Shown: one piece after another, positions 43,272 to 52,668 of the stretch
Numbering within the stretch: position 1 is the stretch's first letter
Layout: each line of letters begins with the position of its first letter
Origin: Oscillospiraceae bacterium
GTDB taxonomy: Bacteria > Bacillota > Clostridia > Oscillospirales > Acutalibacteraceae
Assembly (NCBI GenBank): GCA_902790325.1
Contig: CADARP010000001.1
Coordinates: forward strand, 124,001 to 188,000
Direction of reading: 5' to 3'
Length of the DNA stretch: 64,000 bases
Translations under genes and position numbers: made by a program
Notes under the pieces: generated by a model
Seen by the model: only the letters and a program-made list of their open reading frames with translations
What the model was told of the DNA's origin: nothing
The model's database searches: none

Positions 43272-45071
43272 ATGAAAGTAAAGCTTGCGGTTTATTTGGC
43301 TGCGTTTTTTGCGGAGCACGGAATAAGGGACTGCTTCATGGTCACGGGCGGCGGCGCGATGCACCTGGACGACGCGATCGGGCATGAGGCGCGCATCCGC
43401 TGTACATTCAACCACCACGAGCAGGCGTGCGCGGTGGCGGCCGAGGCATATACGCGCATGACGGGGAAACTGCCGCTTGTGTGCGTGACGAGCGGACCCG
43501 GCGGCACGAACGCCATCACGGGCGTTATGGGCGGCTGGCTCGATTCCATCCCGATGTTTGTGGTTTCCGGGCAGGTAAAGCGCGAGACTACGATCTGGTC
43601 GTGTCCGGAACTCGGCCTGCGGCAGCTCGGCGATCAGGAATTCGATATTGTGCATTCTGTCGCAAACATGACAAAATATGCCGTTATGGTGACGGAACCG
43701 GACGACATTGCCTATCATCTCGAGAAAGCGCTGTTTCTTTCTACGCACGGACGCGGCGGCCCCGTATGGCTTGATATTCCGCTGGATGTGCAGGGCGCAC
43801 AGATCGATCCCGATTCGCTGCGTCACTTTGATCCTGCGGCGGAAGGGTACGTTTCGGTTCCGAAGCCGGAGCGCAGTACAATCCGCACGATCCTGCAAAA
43901 GATATCCGAGGCTAATGCGCCGCTGCTGCTCGTCGGTACGGGCGTGCGGCTCGCGAATGCGGAAGAGGAACTACTGCGCGTGATCGAAAAGCTGAAAATC
44001 CCGGTCGTGACCGCTTGGAATGCAAACGACACGGTAGCGTTTGACAACGCATACTATGCCGGTATGCCCGGAACGGTCGGTACACGTGCAGGCAATTTTG
44101 CCGTGCAGAACTGCGATCTTTTGCTTTCGCTCGGCTGTCGATTGAATATCCGCATGATCGGATACAACCGGTTTTCTTTTGCGGAAAAGGCATATAAAAT
44201 CATCGTGGATATTGACGAAAAAGAACTGCGCAAACCGACGGTGCACGCAGATATGCCGGTTTGCGCGGATGTGAAAGATGTGCTTTGCGGTATGCTGGAG
44301 GAGCCGTATCTGAACGTGCCCGCGCACGGACGGTTTCTTGCATGGTGCCGCGATCTTTTGTCACGGTATCCGGTCGTCGAGCCTTGCTATCATGCCGACA
44401 GGGATGCGAAGCTCAACCCGTACGTTTGTATTGATACACTCTTTTCACTGCTCTCGCCGGATGACCGCGTGGTTTGCGGCAACGGCAGCGCCTGCGTTAT
44501 CACTTTCCAGGCCGCCAAGATCAAGCAGGGACAGCGCATGTTCACCAATTCCGGCTGCGCCGCAATGGGATACGGTCTGCCCGGGGCGCTCGGAGTCGCC
44601 GTATCGGATAACACAAGGCGTACTGTCTGCATCGACGGCGACGGAAGCATTATGATGAACGTGCAGGAACTTGCGACGATTGCGCATAACCGCCTGAACG
44701 TCAAGATCATTCTTCTGAACAATAACGGGTATCATTCCATCAGACAGACGCAGACCAATCTGTTTAAGCCGCCGTTTGTCGGCATCGATCCGCAGAGCGG
44801 CGTCGGGTTCCCGGATTTCGGTCTCCTTGCACGCGCATTCGGTCTGGACTATTATCGCACAGACAAGGAGACGGACTGCGCCGACGTCCTGCGAAGAGCG
44901 CTGGATTCCGAACGCGCCTGTATCGTGGAGGCGGTCGTCGATCCGACACAGAACTTCGCGCCGAAATCTTCCTCGCGCGTTTTGCCGGACGGCCGCATCG
45001 TTTCCGCACCGCCCGACGATATGGCGCCTTTCCTTGACCGTGCGGAATACAACGCCATTCATTTTGAATAA
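43272..45071 (+). CDS. Acetolactate synthase-like thiamine diphosphate enzyme
   Basis: A 599-residue three-domain ThDP enzyme. The catalytic Glu50 lies in FNHHEQACAVAAEAY. TSGPGGTNAITGVMGGW follows, and the cofactor motif GDGSIMMNVQEL with LNNNGYHSI is near 455-485. No acetolactate synthase small subunit is nearby, and the gene is paired with an aldolase. It is more likely a specialised carboligase, like those that make branched sugars in O-antigen loci, than IlvB. The substrate is unknown. Confidence 0.8.
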   Translation: MKVKLAVYLAAFFAEHGIRDCFMVTGGGAMHLDDAIGHEARIRCTFNHHEQACAVAAEAYTRMTGKLPLVCVTSGPGGTNAITGVMGGWLDSIPMFVVSGQVKRETTIWSCPELGLRQLGDQEFDIVHSVANMTKYAVMVTEPDDIAYHLEKALFLSTHGRGGPVWLDIPLDVQGAQIDPDSLRHFDPAAEGYVSVPKPERSTIRTILQKISEANAPLLLVGTGVRLANAEEELLRVIEKLKIPVVTAWNANDTVAFDNAYYAGMPGTVGTRAGNFAVQNCDLLLSLGCRLNIRMIGYNRFSFAEKAYKIIVDIDEKELRKPTVHADMPVCADVKDVLCGMLEEPYLNVPAHGRFLAWCRDLLSRYPVVEPCYHADRDAKLNPYVCIDTLFSLLSPDDRVVCGNGSACVITFQAAKIKQGQRMFTNSGCAAMGYGLPGALGVAVSDNTRRTVCIDGDGSIMMNVQELATIAHNRLNVKIILLNNNGYHSIRQTQTNLFKPPFVGIDPQSGVGFPDFGLLARAFGLDYYRTDKETDCADVLRRALDSERACIVEAVVDPTQNFAPKSSSRVLPDGRIVSAPPDDMAPFLDRAEYNAIHFE

Positions 45072-45077
45072 GAAAAG

Positions 45078-45110
45078 ACTGCGCTTCCAAAACGGAAACG
45101 CAGTTTTTTT
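45078..45110 (+). terminator. Rho-independent terminator of the aldolase-ThDP operon
   Basis: ACTGCGCTTCC / GGAAACGCAGT stem followed by TTTTTTT. It meets the end of the convergent GH78 gene. Confidence 0.88.
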
Positions 45111-47277
45111 ATCGGATCATAAGGATGTTTTCGCCGGCATAGAGCGTCCGCTCCTGACCGTATGCCCGGAACACGGCCTGAATTCCGTCGCACAGACGGA
45201 TCTGTATGCGAATTCCTTCCGGTTGTCTTTCCCACTGTACAGCGATCTTTCCCTGCGGCGTAGAAACGGAACCCTGCGCAAACTCAAGACCGTTCGGAAA
45301 CACCGGCGAGATTACGAGATCGCGCATTCCCGATGCGCCGTCTGCCTGCCGGATGCCGAGAATGTATCGGAACAGACAGACAGTGCTTGCGCCGAACATG
45401 GGATGGTTGTGCGACGCTTCACCGTTCCAGTTTTCCCAAAGCGTTGTTGCGCCCGCGCGGCGCATCGCGTCAAAGGAGCCGTCCTTGCGGTTCGACAGCA
45501 GTTGATAGGCCAGATTCTCTTGGCCGTTTTCAAACAGTGTGCGCAGCAGGATGGGCGTGCCGAAAATGCCGGTATCGAATTCTCCCAGCGCGCGATACCG
45601 CTCGACAAGCGCAGAGCGTGTGTTTTCGCTGCCGAGTCCGCAGTCGAGCGCAAATGCATCCGCGCCCTGTGTCCCGCCGCAAAAGCTGTCTCCCTGCAGA
45701 TATGTGTCGTTGACGGCTTTCTTGTGTGTTTCGATCAGCGCGAGATACGGTTCGGGATCGTCAGAGAGCTCTCTTGCGCAATATGCCAGCATTTGCAGCT
45801 GAGAGATATACATCGTCGTGTTGACGAAAGGCTCCGGAATCGTAACCTTCTGCGGCGTGCACCATTCGCCGAGGCACCAGCCGTCCTTTTCTTCGCGCAC
45901 GATCAGACCGTTTTCACAGCGGCTTTCCATGTATCGTACAAACGCCTGCATTTTTGGGTACATCCGTTTTAAAAGTGCGACGTCTGCTGTGTGTCGATAG
46001 TATGTATACGGGACGACAATAATTGCGCCGCCCCAGCCTGCGGGACCTCCGCCGCCGCCGGCGAACGGTGCGGTGTGCTGGACGTGTCCCGTATCCGCGT
46101 CCTGACAGTCCTCAATATCGGCAATCCATTTTCGGTAAAATGCAGCCGCGTCAAACTCGGTCAGCACCGCGTCGCATGTCAGTTGTCCGTCTCCCGTGTA
46201 ACCGAGCCTCTCGCGGTGTGGACAGTCGGACGGGATGCTGCCGTGCATGTTGCATTGCTGTGTATTCAGGAACGTTTCGTAGTACCAGTTGAGCAGCGTG
46301 TCGCTGCAATGAAACGCTGAAGTGACAGGCACGTCCGCATGGATCACGCGCACTTCGACCGGCTTTGCATTGTTTGTCAGCGTAAAATAGCGAAACCCGA
46401 ACCATGTGAAAACCGGGTGATATAAACTTTCGCTGTCTGTGACGAACGTCGCGCACTGACGCTGTCTGCCGTATCCGACAGAGCGGTTGTTGAGCGTGCT
46501 GTCCGGATTGATGTTTTCCGCGCACTCAAGCTCGACGGTTTCGCCGGGTGCGGTACAGGAGATGACCGGATAACCGGTTATGTTGCGGCTGACCCGATAG
46601 ACGGAATACGCTCCGAAATCACGCACCAGCTCGGGAATCAGCGATTCCTGCGCTTTATCCGTCGGACAGTCCGCAAGATAGTATTCCGATTCCGGCGGTT
46701 CGCCCAAAAGCACTTTTTGCCAGTCGGCGCAGTCGGCATCCCTTGTGTTCCATCCGCGGTCGAATCCGGTAAAGTTCTGCACTTCGCCGTGAAAGAGATT
46801 GGCGCTTTCAAAAAAACCGCGGGACCAAATCATGTCGACGTCGGAAACGATTTCCGCATCGGGTGTTTCGATCCGGAAGCACAGTTTCACATCTCCGTAG
46901 GACATATTGCCCTCTGCAAGACGCCGGGTCTGGTGGTAAAATCCGCCGCCGACCATTATGGCAATCACGTTTTCTCCCGCGGTCAGATAGTCCGCGACGT
47001 CATAGCGCATACAGTAGATACGGTGACTTTGGCGGTCGTTCAGCGGGTAGGAGAGCGTCATATCGGGACGCGCGTGATAGTCGGAAACAGGCGGAACAAA
47101 TTCATCCGATCCGACACGTCTGCCGTTGAGATACAAAACAAAATACCCCAGCCCGCAGATCGTGATCCGCGCATTCTGCGGATCGGTCACGGCAAACGAT
47201 TTGCGAAACAGCGCCGCATCCGGAGAGCCGGCGGGAAGAACCCATCTGGCATTGCCGAACATTTCTCTGTGCTTCAT
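45109..47277 (-). CDS. GH78 alpha-L-rhamnosidase
   Basis: A 722-residue inverting glycosidase without signal peptide. The N-terminal beta-sandwich domains (GLGYFVLYLNGRRVG near 40; DRGWNTRDADCADW near 175) precede the (alpha/alpha)6 catalytic domain with the GH78 block SIPSDCPHRERLGYTGDGQ (about 350). TTLWENWNG and HNHPMFGAS are near 625-640. It likely removes rhamnose from imported plant or bacterial glycosides. It is read after the epimerase gene with a gap of ten bases. Confidence 0.92.
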   Translation of the reverse strand: MKHREMFGNARWVLPAGSPDAALFRKSFAVTDPQNARITICGLGYFVLYLNGRRVGSDEFVPPVSDYHARPDMTLSYPLNDRQSHRIYCMRYDVADYLTAGENVIAIMVGGGFYHQTRRLAEGNMSYGDVKLCFRIETPDAEIVSDVDMIWSRGFFESANLFHGEVQNFTGFDRGWNTRDADCADWQKVLLGEPPESEYYLADCPTDKAQESLIPELVRDFGAYSVYRVSRNITGYPVISCTAPGETVELECAENINPDSTLNNRSVGYGRQRQCATFVTDSESLYHPVFTWFGFRYFTLTNNAKPVEVRVIHADVPVTSAFHCSDTLLNWYYETFLNTQQCNMHGSIPSDCPHRERLGYTGDGQLTCDAVLTEFDAAAFYRKWIADIEDCQDADTGHVQHTAPFAGGGGGPAGWGGAIIVVPYTYYRHTADVALLKRMYPKMQAFVRYMESRCENGLIVREEKDGWCLGEWCTPQKVTIPEPFVNTTMYISQLQMLAYCARELSDDPEPYLALIETHKKAVNDTYLQGDSFCGGTQGADAFALDCGLGSENTRSALVERYRALGEFDTGIFGTPILLRTLFENGQENLAYQLLSNRKDGSFDAMRRAGATTLWENWNGEASHNHPMFGASTVCLFRYILGIRQADGASGMRDLVISPVFPNGLEFAQGSVSTPQGKIAVQWERQPEGIRIQIRLCDGIQAVFRAYGQERTLYAGENILMIR

Positions 47278-47287
47278 GCTGTCTGCC

Positions 47288-48280
47288 TCACTGCTTCTCG
47301 TACTCGCGAATCCACGCCACCATGTCCTGCACGGACTGACGCACGCTCATGGGATTGTAACCGAGTTCCTTTTGCGCCTTTTCAATGGAGAAGTTGCAAT
47401 TCGCCGTGAGCTTGCGGACGGTATACCGTGTAAAGAGAGGCGTTGTGTGTGAAAGCTTGTAGTACACTTCCATAATCGGCGCGGCTAATTTGACAATGCC
47501 TTCACTCAAATGAATTCGCGGCGGCTTTTTGCCGCATACTTCTGCAACGGTAGCAATGAAACCGTCCGTTGAGATTTTCTCGCCGCACAGTATGTAACCT
47601 TCGCCCGTTCTGCCTTTCTCGGCGGCGGCGATCATGCCGTCCGCAACGTCGCGCACATCGACGAAATTGTACGCACCAAATGCGACAGACGCCGGAAAAT
47701 GACCGTGCATATACATGCGTACCATCTCGCCGACGTTGGAGACTTTGAAATCATAGGGACCGATACATGCGCCGGGGAAGACGACAACCGCATCCAGCCC
47801 TTCGTTATGAACGGCGTCCAGCACGAAGTTGGTCGCAGCGGCTTTTGTTTTGGCATAGGTTCCGTCCAATGCATCGGGTTCAAAGCGGTCGGTTTCCCGC
47901 ATGAGCTGATCGTTCGGGAGCGGTATATACGCATCTACGGAGGATGCATATACAAGCCTGCGCACACCGCACTTCTGCGCCGCACGCACGACGTTTTTTG
48001 TGCCCTCAAAGTTGACTTTCCAGATCATATCCTCGTTGCCGACATTTATGTCGATGATGCCTGCAAGATGGAACACAACATCCGCGTCTTTAAACGCAGC
48101 CGAGAGAGAGTCCGGATCGGTTACGTCGCCGTAAACCTTTTCGCATTCGATGCCGTCAAAAACAGGCGTATCCTTTCGGATAAGGATGCGCACCCGCGCA
48201 CCTCGTTCCTCAAGCTTTTTTAAAAGTGCATAACCGATATGGCCGGTTGCGCCCGTGATTACAAACAGGGGAGATTGCAT
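47288..48280 (-). CDS. NAD-dependent epimerase/dehydratase (extended SDR, DFR-like)
   Basis: A 330-residue Rossmann enzyme with the dinucleotide motif GATGHIG (9-15), DVVFHLAGIIDI near 72, the catalytic YAKTK (about 145) and a Ser in YASSVDAY. The C-terminal region resembles dihydroflavonol reductase/3-beta-HSD-like members rather than UDP-galactose epimerase. Start 48280 follows AAGGAG. First gene of the unit that ends with the rhamnosidase, so a role in deoxysugar oxidation is possible but not shown. Confidence 0.82.
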   Translation of the reverse strand: MQSPLFVITGATGHIGYALLKKLEERGARVRILIRKDTPVFDGIECEKVYGDVTDPDSLSAAFKDADVVFHLAGIIDINVGNEDMIWKVNFEGTKNVVRAAQKCGVRRLVYASSVDAYIPLPNDQLMRETDRFEPDALDGTYAKTKAAATNFVLDAVHNEGLDAVVVFPGACIGPYDFKVSNVGEMVRMYMHGHFPASVAFGAYNFVDVRDVADGMIAAAEKGRTGEGYILCGEKISTDGFIATVAEVCGKKPPRIHLSEGIVKLAAPIMEVYYKLSHTTPLFTRYTVRKLTANCNFSIEKAQKELGYNPMSVRQSVQDMVAWIREYEKQ

Positions 48281-48306
48281 ACAAACACTCCTTTCGTCTT
48301 TTAGAC

Positions 48307-48336
48307 AGTATAACACAAACAAAGTCGGAATGACAA
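48307..48336 (-). promoter_or_regulatory. Promoter of the epimerase-rhamnosidase unit
   Basis: On the minus strand TTGTCA (48336-48331), 18-bp spacer, TATACT (48312-48307). For the divergent gene at 48408 a TATACT is seen at about 48377 but its -35 is poor. Confidence 0.6.
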
Positions 48337-48407
48337 CCTTTTGTCAGTTTTTTCTGGTATTTTCATTCGCGATATGGTATACTCGGGTTAAAGAAAGGAG
48401 GCGCAAT

Positions 48408-49748
48408 ATGCGGAATAGGGTTTTCTGCGCATTTGTTGCGCTTGCGGTTTTGTTTTGCAGTGCCTTTTCATCGAGCGCATCCTCGGTCGAAGACTGGGAG
48501 AAAAAATGGGATTCGGCTGTGTCGAACGGCTCTGTCGTGTCGTTGTCTCCCGGCTCGGATGAAACACAGATACGCTTTCGATTTCTTGCGCCGCTCGGGT
48601 CGAAGCCGGAATTTCGCTGCGCCGATCATGAAAATCTTACGGATGCGGATGCGCTCGACGTGCAGCGAACGCCGACGGTCACGGGCAAGCTCTGCTGCAC
48701 CGTTTCCGCGGACGGACTGAAGCCGGATACGACATATTATTACGCGTATAAAACAGGCGATGCATGGAGCGCCGCATATGCTTTTCACACGCCCGGCACT
48801 GCGCTGACGGCTTTATTTGTCAGCGACAGTCAGATCGGACGTTCCGGAAACTGGCGTGACAAAGCCGTGCTTCTGCATGACGTCGCTGGGTGGGATACGA
48901 CGCTGTGTGAGGCAGCCGGCACTTTTCCGGAGATTTCTTTATGTCTGTCGGCGGGAGATCAGGCAGAGATCGGTTTCAGTGAAAAACAGTTCCGTCTTTT
49001 TCTGGCGCCCGACGTGATGCGCGGACTGCCGATCGCAACGACCGTCGGCAATCATGAATTCTATTATCCTTGCCTGAACTTGCATTTCGCACACCCGAAT
49101 CGCTATGGCTGCAGTATTCTGCATTCTCTCGGCGACGAGCCGTACTATTTCGCGCAGAAGAATGCATTGTTTATCGTTCTGGACACAAATGACCCGATCG
49201 CATGGGATCATGAAGCCGTGATTGAACGCGCTGTTCAATCGTATCCGGATACGAAATGGCGCGTTGTGATGATGCACCACAGTCTGTACAGCTGCGAGGA
49301 CTCCTTTGACGACGGACCGAATCTGCGCGGCAGACTGACATCGGTGCTGCAAAAATACGGCGTAGATCTGGTTCTGAGCGGCCACACGCATCGGTACAGC
49401 CGCTCTTTCCCGCTGTGGGATAACGAGATCGCGCAATCAGGCGTCACGTATCTCGAGGGCGGGTGCTGTTCCGGCTGCAACTGTAAACCGTCACCGGAAA
49501 CGCTTCCGTCATATTCCGCTGCCGGTTATCCGAAAACAAATCCGGTTTATTCTGTTCTGCGGTTCGGCGAGGATGAAATCACCGTGCAGGCTTTTGCGGT
49601 AGAAGATGGTGAAAGCGTGGAGATCGACTCCGCCGCTGTATTGCCGTGTCCGAATAACGACGAAGATGCGCATTCGTCGCAGATCGTGCGCATACTGCAC
49701 GGCGCGCTGTCCTTGTTCGGACGCGCTGTTTCGGTTTTGTTCCGATGA
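48408..49748 (+). CDS. Exported purple acid phosphatase-like metallophosphoesterase
   Basis: A 446-residue protein with a signal peptide (about 1-24, ending SSSA). An N-terminal fibronectin-like domain (about 40-125, with a LKPDTTYYYAYKTGDAWS strand pair) precedes the metallophosphoesterase domain: SDSQIG, SAGDQAEIG, TVGNHEFYYP, MMHHSLYS and LSGHTHRYSR. This matches bacterial purple acid phosphatases. Function outside the cell in phosphate release is likely. Its stop overlaps the next start (ATGA). Confidence 0.88.
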   Translation: MRNRVFCAFVALAVLFCSAFSSSASSVEDWEKKWDSAVSNGSVVSLSPGSDETQIRFRFLAPLGSKPEFRCADHENLTDADALDVQRTPTVTGKLCCTVSADGLKPDTTYYYAYKTGDAWSAAYAFHTPGTALTALFVSDSQIGRSGNWRDKAVLLHDVAGWDTTLCEAAGTFPEISLCLSAGDQAEIGFSEKQFRLFLAPDVMRGLPIATTVGNHEFYYPCLNLHFAHPNRYGCSILHSLGDEPYYFAQKNALFIVLDTNDPIAWDHEAVIERAVQSYPDTKWRVVMMHHSLYSCEDSFDDGPNLRGRLTSVLQKYGVDLVLSGHTHRYSRSFPLWDNEIAQSGVTYLEGGCCSGCNCKPSPETLPSYSAAGYPKTNPVYSVLRFGEDEITVQAFAVEDGESVEIDSAAVLPCPNNDEDAHSSQIVRILHGALSLFGRAVSVLFR

Positions 49749-50458
49749 CAGATCGCCTGGATAAATGGCTCTGTGACCGCACGACGTTCAGCCGCAAGGA
49801 CGTCAAGGCGATCATTCGCAGCGGCAGAGTAAAAGTGAACGGCGAGACTGCGTCAAGACCCGATGCGCATATCGGGGAAGCTGACGCTGTAATGCTAGAC
49901 GGCAAGCTGATCGCCGCGAATCAGCACATCTATATTATGCTGAATAAGCCGAAGGGCGTTGTCAGCGTTTCAAATGCGCCCGATGATCGGACCGTGATCG
50001 ATCTGATCCCGGATGAGCTGCGCAGGAACGGGTTGTTCCCGGCCGGTCGTCTTGATCGCGATACGACCGGATTTGTGCTGATTACGGATGACGGCGAATT
50101 TGCGCACCGCATTTTATCACCGCGGCGCCACGTGGTCAAAACGTACACGGCAACACTTCGGGACGCAATACAGAACGGGTATGAGCATGCGTTCCGTGAA
50201 GGTATTGTTTTGGGCGACGGGACGAAGTGCATGTCGGCGGATCTTGTTCGCACCGATGATCCGCGCCGTGTGATCGTTCGTCTGCGGGAAGGTCGGTACC
50301 ACCAGGTGAAACGGATGTTTGCTTCGCTCGGCAATCATGTGACCCATCTGCACCGTGACGCCATTGGCGGCCTTGCGCTCGATCCGCTGCTGCGGGAAGG
50401 GGAGTGCCGAGTGCTCATACCTGAAGAAGTCAGCAAAATCACCGAAGAGGAGATGTGA
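49745..50458 (+). CDS. RsuA-family pseudouridine synthase
   Basis: A 237-residue rRNA pseudouridine synthase. Residues 1-55 are an S4 RNA-binding domain (RLDKWLCDRTTFSRKDVK), and the catalytic Asp is in the conserved PAGRLDRDTTGFVL (about 98-111). YHQVKRMF near 180 is also conserved. Length and motif fit RsuA (16S position 516 in E. coli numbering) better than RluB. It is coupled to the phosphatase gene by a four-base overlap. Confidence 0.92.
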   Translation: MTDRLDKWLCDRTTFSRKDVKAIIRSGRVKVNGETASRPDAHIGEADAVMLDGKLIAANQHIYIMLNKPKGVVSVSNAPDDRTVIDLIPDELRRNGLFPAGRLDRDTTGFVLITDDGEFAHRILSPRRHVVKTYTATLRDAIQNGYEHAFREGIVLGDGTKCMSADLVRTDDPRRVIVRLREGRYHQVKRMFASLGNHVTHLHRDAIGGLALDPLLREGECRVLIPEEVSKITEEEM

Positions 50459-50492
50459 CCGCACAATGCCGTGCATTTTATGGAGAATAAAG

Positions 50493-51419
50493 ATGAAACG
50501 TATACTTTCGATTGCTTTGGCGGGTTTGTTTTTGTTCCTGTTTGCCTGCGCTGCTTTTGCAGCGGGAACAGACGGCGATCCCTTTGCGGACAGCCGATAC
50601 TATTCCTGCGGCGATTACCGTCTGCATTATCGTGTCGTGCCTGCCCAAGGGGAGTGCAAGGGACGCATTTTGATGGTACACGGTTTTCTGTGTTCTACCT
50701 ATGCGTGGCGGAATATGGCGCCCGAAATGGCGTCGCGCGGGTACGAATGTGTACTTGCAGACTTGCCCGATTTCGGTTATTCCACGAGAGAAACGGCGGA
50801 TATGCAGATCGTTCCGAGAGAGACGCTGCTTGTTTCGCTGATGGAAAGTATTGCGCCTATGGATCAGTGGATTCTGGGCGGTCATTCCATGGGCGGCGGT
50901 GTATGTGTAAATCTCGCGATCGAGCATCCTGTTCGCGCATTGCTGCTGTATTGTCCTTGTCCGCAGGATGCGTTCCCTGCGTGGGCAAAAGGAATTGTCA
51001 CGTCGAAGCCAATGAAATCTGTTATGGATCTGTTCTTTACATACGGAACAAGGTGCGATCCGCTTGTGCGTCTGACAATCCTTGCGGCGACGAACGATCG
51101 CGCATTCACGTCGCAGTATGATCTGACCGGTGTGACGGTTCCGGTACAGTACGATCACTTCGGAGCCGGCATGTGTGAAATGATGTACAATGTTGAGCCG
51201 ACGCATTTGGAAAATGCCGAACGCATTACGTGTCCGGTTCTGCTCTGTCAGGCGGATCATGATATTATATTGAATCGCACGATGAAACAGCGGGTAAACT
51301 CCGCGTTTCCGCAGGCGCAGACATACACCGTGGTCGGCGGAGGACATCAGTGCATTGAAAACCGCGCGCCGGAGCTCGCGCAGGTGACGGAATCGTTCCT
51401 TGCGAACGCACTGAATTGA
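50493..51419 (+). CDS. Exported alpha/beta hydrolase
   Basis: A 308-residue protein with a signal peptide (residues 1-24); LFAC inside it could also be a lipobox. VHGFLCSTYAWRNMAP is the oxyanion region, the nucleophile is in GGHSMGGGVCVN (about 130-141), the acid is in CQADHD and the His is in GGGHQCIE. The fold is a standard esterase or haloperoxidase-like hydrolase, but the substrate is unknown. The ATG at 50493 follows GGAG; the longer frame overlaps the previous gene. Confidence 0.78.
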   Translation: MKRILSIALAGLFLFLFACAAFAAGTDGDPFADSRYYSCGDYRLHYRVVPAQGECKGRILMVHGFLCSTYAWRNMAPEMASRGYECVLADLPDFGYSTRETADMQIVPRETLLVSLMESIAPMDQWILGGHSMGGGVCVNLAIEHPVRALLLYCPCPQDAFPAWAKGIVTSKPMKSVMDLFFTYGTRCDPLVRLTILAATNDRAFTSQYDLTGVTVPVQYDHFGAGMCEMMYNVEPTHLENAERITCPVLLCQADHDIILNRTMKQRVNSAFPQAQTYTVVGGGHQCIENRAPELAQVTESFLANALN

Positions 51420-51441
51420 AAAAACGCATAGAAGAAAACAA

Positions 51442-51487
51442 CCGCTCGGCAGATTTGTTCTGTCGGGCGGCTGTTCATTTTTTCTTA
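51442..51487. terminator. Bidirectional terminator between convergent operons
   Basis: CCGCTCGGCAGA pairs with TCTGTCGGGCGG (two G-T pairs). A T-rich tract follows on plus (ATTTTTTTC) and TTGTTTTC on minus. It ends the inositol operon. Confidence 0.8.
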
Positions 51488-52132
51488 CTGAAGCAATTGC
51501 AGCGCTTCGTTCCAATCGCGGAAGGCGAAGTCGGCTTCTTTTCGGAAGTCGTCCCACTCTTCAACGCTGTTTTCGTCAAAGATCGCTGCGGTCAGGAATC
51601 CGGCATGTTTGGCTGTGAGACCCGCAAGCATCGCATCCTCGAATGTGATCGTTTGACTCGGTTCGGCTTGCATGCGTTTGGCGGCCTCGAGATAAATATC
51701 CGGATCTGTTTTGCCTTTGCCGACTTCTTCGGCCGAGAGGAGAAATTCAAAATACTGCGTCAGATCATGTCGGTTCAAACAGGTTTCAACCAAAGGCAGC
51801 GGGGATGACGAAACGACGCACATACGTACGCCTTTTTTTTGCAGAGCGTCCAAAAAAGCGCGAATGCCCGGCTTTATCTTTACGTCATGTGTGTAATGAT
51901 TGAGCATGATCTGGCACATCCTGGAGATGATTTCCTCTTGCGAGGTCTTGATTCCGAACTCTGTCTCCAGATACTCTGCCGTCTGCGAAAGCGTCATAGG
52001 CTTGAGCGCATCAAAAACCTCCTCCGAATACAGACCGACAGCCCGCAGATATTCTCCGCAGACCTCGTCCCAGTATCCCATGGAGTCGACGAGTGTGCCG
52101 TCCATATCAAATAACGCGTGTGTAAACTGCAT
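51485..52132 (-). CDS. HAD superfamily sugar-phosphatase-like hydrolase
   Basis: A 215-residue HAD hydrolase with the nucleophile motif FDMDGTLVDS (about 8-17), motif II VVSSSPLP (about 100), motif III Lys in GKGKTDPDIYLEAAKR and motif IV TFEDAMLAG. The cap type is that of beta-phosphoglucomutase/sugar phosphatase members. It is the last gene of the inositol operon and starts two bases after the metallopeptidase gene, so translation is coupled. A sugar phosphate made in the inositol pathway is a possible substrate. Confidence 0.83.
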   Translation of the reverse strand: MQFTHALFDMDGTLVDSMGYWDEVCGEYLRAVGLYSEEVFDALKPMTLSQTAEYLETEFGIKTSQEEIISRMCQIMLNHYTHDVKIKPGIRAFLDALQKKGVRMCVVSSSPLPLVETCLNRHDLTQYFEFLLSAEEVGKGKTDPDIYLEAAKRMQAEPSQTITFEDAMLAGLTAKHAGFLTAAIFDENSVEEWDDFRKEADFAFRDWNEALQLLQ

Positions 52133-52133
52133 G

Positions 52134-52667
52134 TTAATACAGATCCTCCCGGAGCATTTTTTCTCGCCGCTTATAGTCCGGCAGATATTTTCCGACCAGC
52201 GCATAGAACGAGCGGCTGTGGTTGTGGTGCTTGATATGCGCCAGTTCATGCACGACAACATAGTCGATAGCATCTTCCGGATAGCGCATGAGTATGTAGG
52301 AAAAGCAGATCGCGTTCTGGCTGCTGCAGCTTCCGAAACGCGTATGCGCCGACGTGATTTTGACGCTTTTCGGCTTGACGCCCATGAGTTTGGCGTAGTA
52401 CTCCACCTTTGGCGGGATCACTTGTCGTGCAAGCGCCTTGAGCGCTTCGGAGTCTTCTTCTGTCAGATCGTACGATGTGCGTGCGGTCATGCGGCGCTTT
52501 TGGATTTCCATATGCTTTTGGATCCATTGTTCATGCTTTGCCGCGATCGCTTTCAGTTCTTCGTCCGTCGCGTGCTTCGGCGCACGGATGCGCACCGTCA
52601 GCTCCTTGGTGATTTCTAAAGCGACGGTCGTGCGGTCGGAACGTACGATCTCGATGGGGTAGTCCAT
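52134..52667 (-). CDS. YgjP-like (M48/WLM-type) metallopeptidase-fold protein
   Basis: A 177-residue DUF45/YgjP protein. The zinc motif VVHELAHIKHHNHSRSFY (HExxH with a third His) lies near 135-150; TRFGSCSSQNAICFS precedes it. This domain is widespread; a nucleotide-pyrophosphatase or peptidase role has been discussed, but I do not claim one. Start 52667 is one base from the PfkB stop, so coupled. Its place in an inositol operon has no obvious logic. Confidence 0.8.
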   Translation of the reverse strand: MDYPIEIVRSDRTTVALEITKELTVRIRAPKHATDEELKAIAAKHEQWIQKHMEIQKRRMTARTSYDLTEEDSEALKALARQVIPPKVEYYAKLMGVKPKSVKITSAHTRFGSCSSQNAICFSYILMRYPEDAIDYVVVHELAHIKHHNHSRSFYALVGKYLPDYKRREKMLREDLY

Positions 52668-52668
52668 A

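Noticed and set aside
43272..45071. Annotation as acetolactate synthase IlvB
   Set aside because: No regulatory subunit or other branched-chain amino acid genes are nearby; pairing with an aldolase suggests a different role.
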